This document shows positions 63,986-64,000 of a stretch of DNA of 64,000 bases, one piece after another. The notes under the pieces are model-generated. The model was not told the DNA's origin and did not search any database. It saw nothing but the letters and a program-made list of their open reading frames with translations. Position 1 is the stretch's first letter. Every line of letters starts with the position of its first letter. The position numbers and the translations under genes are program-made. The DNA is from Nitrospirota bacterium (GTDB taxonomy: Bacteria; Nitrospirota; UBA9217), in contig JALNZF010000009.1 of assembly GCA_023229435.1 (NCBI GenBank), positions 1 to 64,000 on the forward strand. Reading direction: 5' to 3'.

Positions 63986-64000
63986 ATATTTCCCTTGAAT

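Noticed and set aside
1..64000. CRISPR array
   Set aside because: No regular direct repeats with unique spacers of similar length; the repeats present are palindromic or heptad-type.

Overview
The window looks like chromosomal DNA of a free-living Gram-negative bacterium of moderate GC content. Evidence for this is a complete Kdo and LPS-precursor cluster, a predicted outer-membrane beta-barrel, several lipoproteins, and a short Geobacter-type type IV pilin behind a sigma-54 promoter. Gene content (phoH-pgpH-ybeY-dgkA block, DUF2934, many GGDEF/PilZ proteins, truncated pilin) fits Nitrospirota or Desulfobacterota-like lineages, but I cannot fix the phylum from sequence alone.

Layout. 1-6.3 kb: lipoprotein, rhomboid-like pseudoprotease, DUF6882-like protein, a receiver-GGDEF protein, an MltD-like lytic transglycosylase, a thioesterase and a DUF2934 protein. 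6.4-12.3 kb (minus): dnaE, tRNA-Cys, tRNA-Gly and a class A penicillin-binding protein. 12.5-17.3 kb (plus): cobO, phoH, a 7TM-HD phosphodiesterase with a reduced extracytoplasmic domain, ybeY, a DgkA-PAP2 fusion and a roadblock-like protein. 17.3-27.7 kb: accA, a pseudo-receiver-PilZ protein, class II aldolase, small membrane proteins, dusB, a PilZ protein, a B12-radical SAM protein, clpS, a YkgJ-type protein, a second receiver-GGDEF protein and tRNA-Leu. 27.8-36.1 kb: htpX and then a module of two GT-C-like membrane proteins flanking a DPM1-like glycosyltransferase, followed by an Old Yellow Enzyme homologue and an unassigned protein. 36.4-41 kb: Hsp20, lon, lipA and a family 2 glycosyltransferase. 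41-41.8 kb is AT-rich and repeat-bearing.

41.8-58.1 kb is one long minus-strand envelope cluster. In transcription order it holds a GT9 heptosyltransferase, rfaE1-like kinase, rfbA, rfbC, rfbD, rfbB, ugd, UDP-glucuronate decarboxylase, kdsB, pyrG, kdsA, kdsD, kdsC, an LpxL-like acyltransferase, pgsA, plsY and a beta-barrel protein. Many junctions overlap by 4 nt, suggesting translational coupling. It joins heptose, rhamnose, UDP-uronate/pentose and Kdo precursor synthesis to phospholipid synthesis; pyrG supplies the CTP that kdsB uses.

58.2-64 kb holds a ferredoxin, a HAMP-GGDDF protein with a TPR-like lipoprotein, and a minus-strand pilus locus: a sigma-54 promoter, pilA, an Spc-like secreted partner, then an ABC permease, a TPR protein and an ABC ATPase, reminiscent of myxococcal pilGHI.

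Points most worth a second look: the pilus locus, the candidate bacterial mannosylation module (29-34 kb), the pseudo-receiver-PilZ protein, the shortened PgpH, and a scattered set of intergenic repeats with different sequences but, in most cases, a 7-bp period in inverted pairs.
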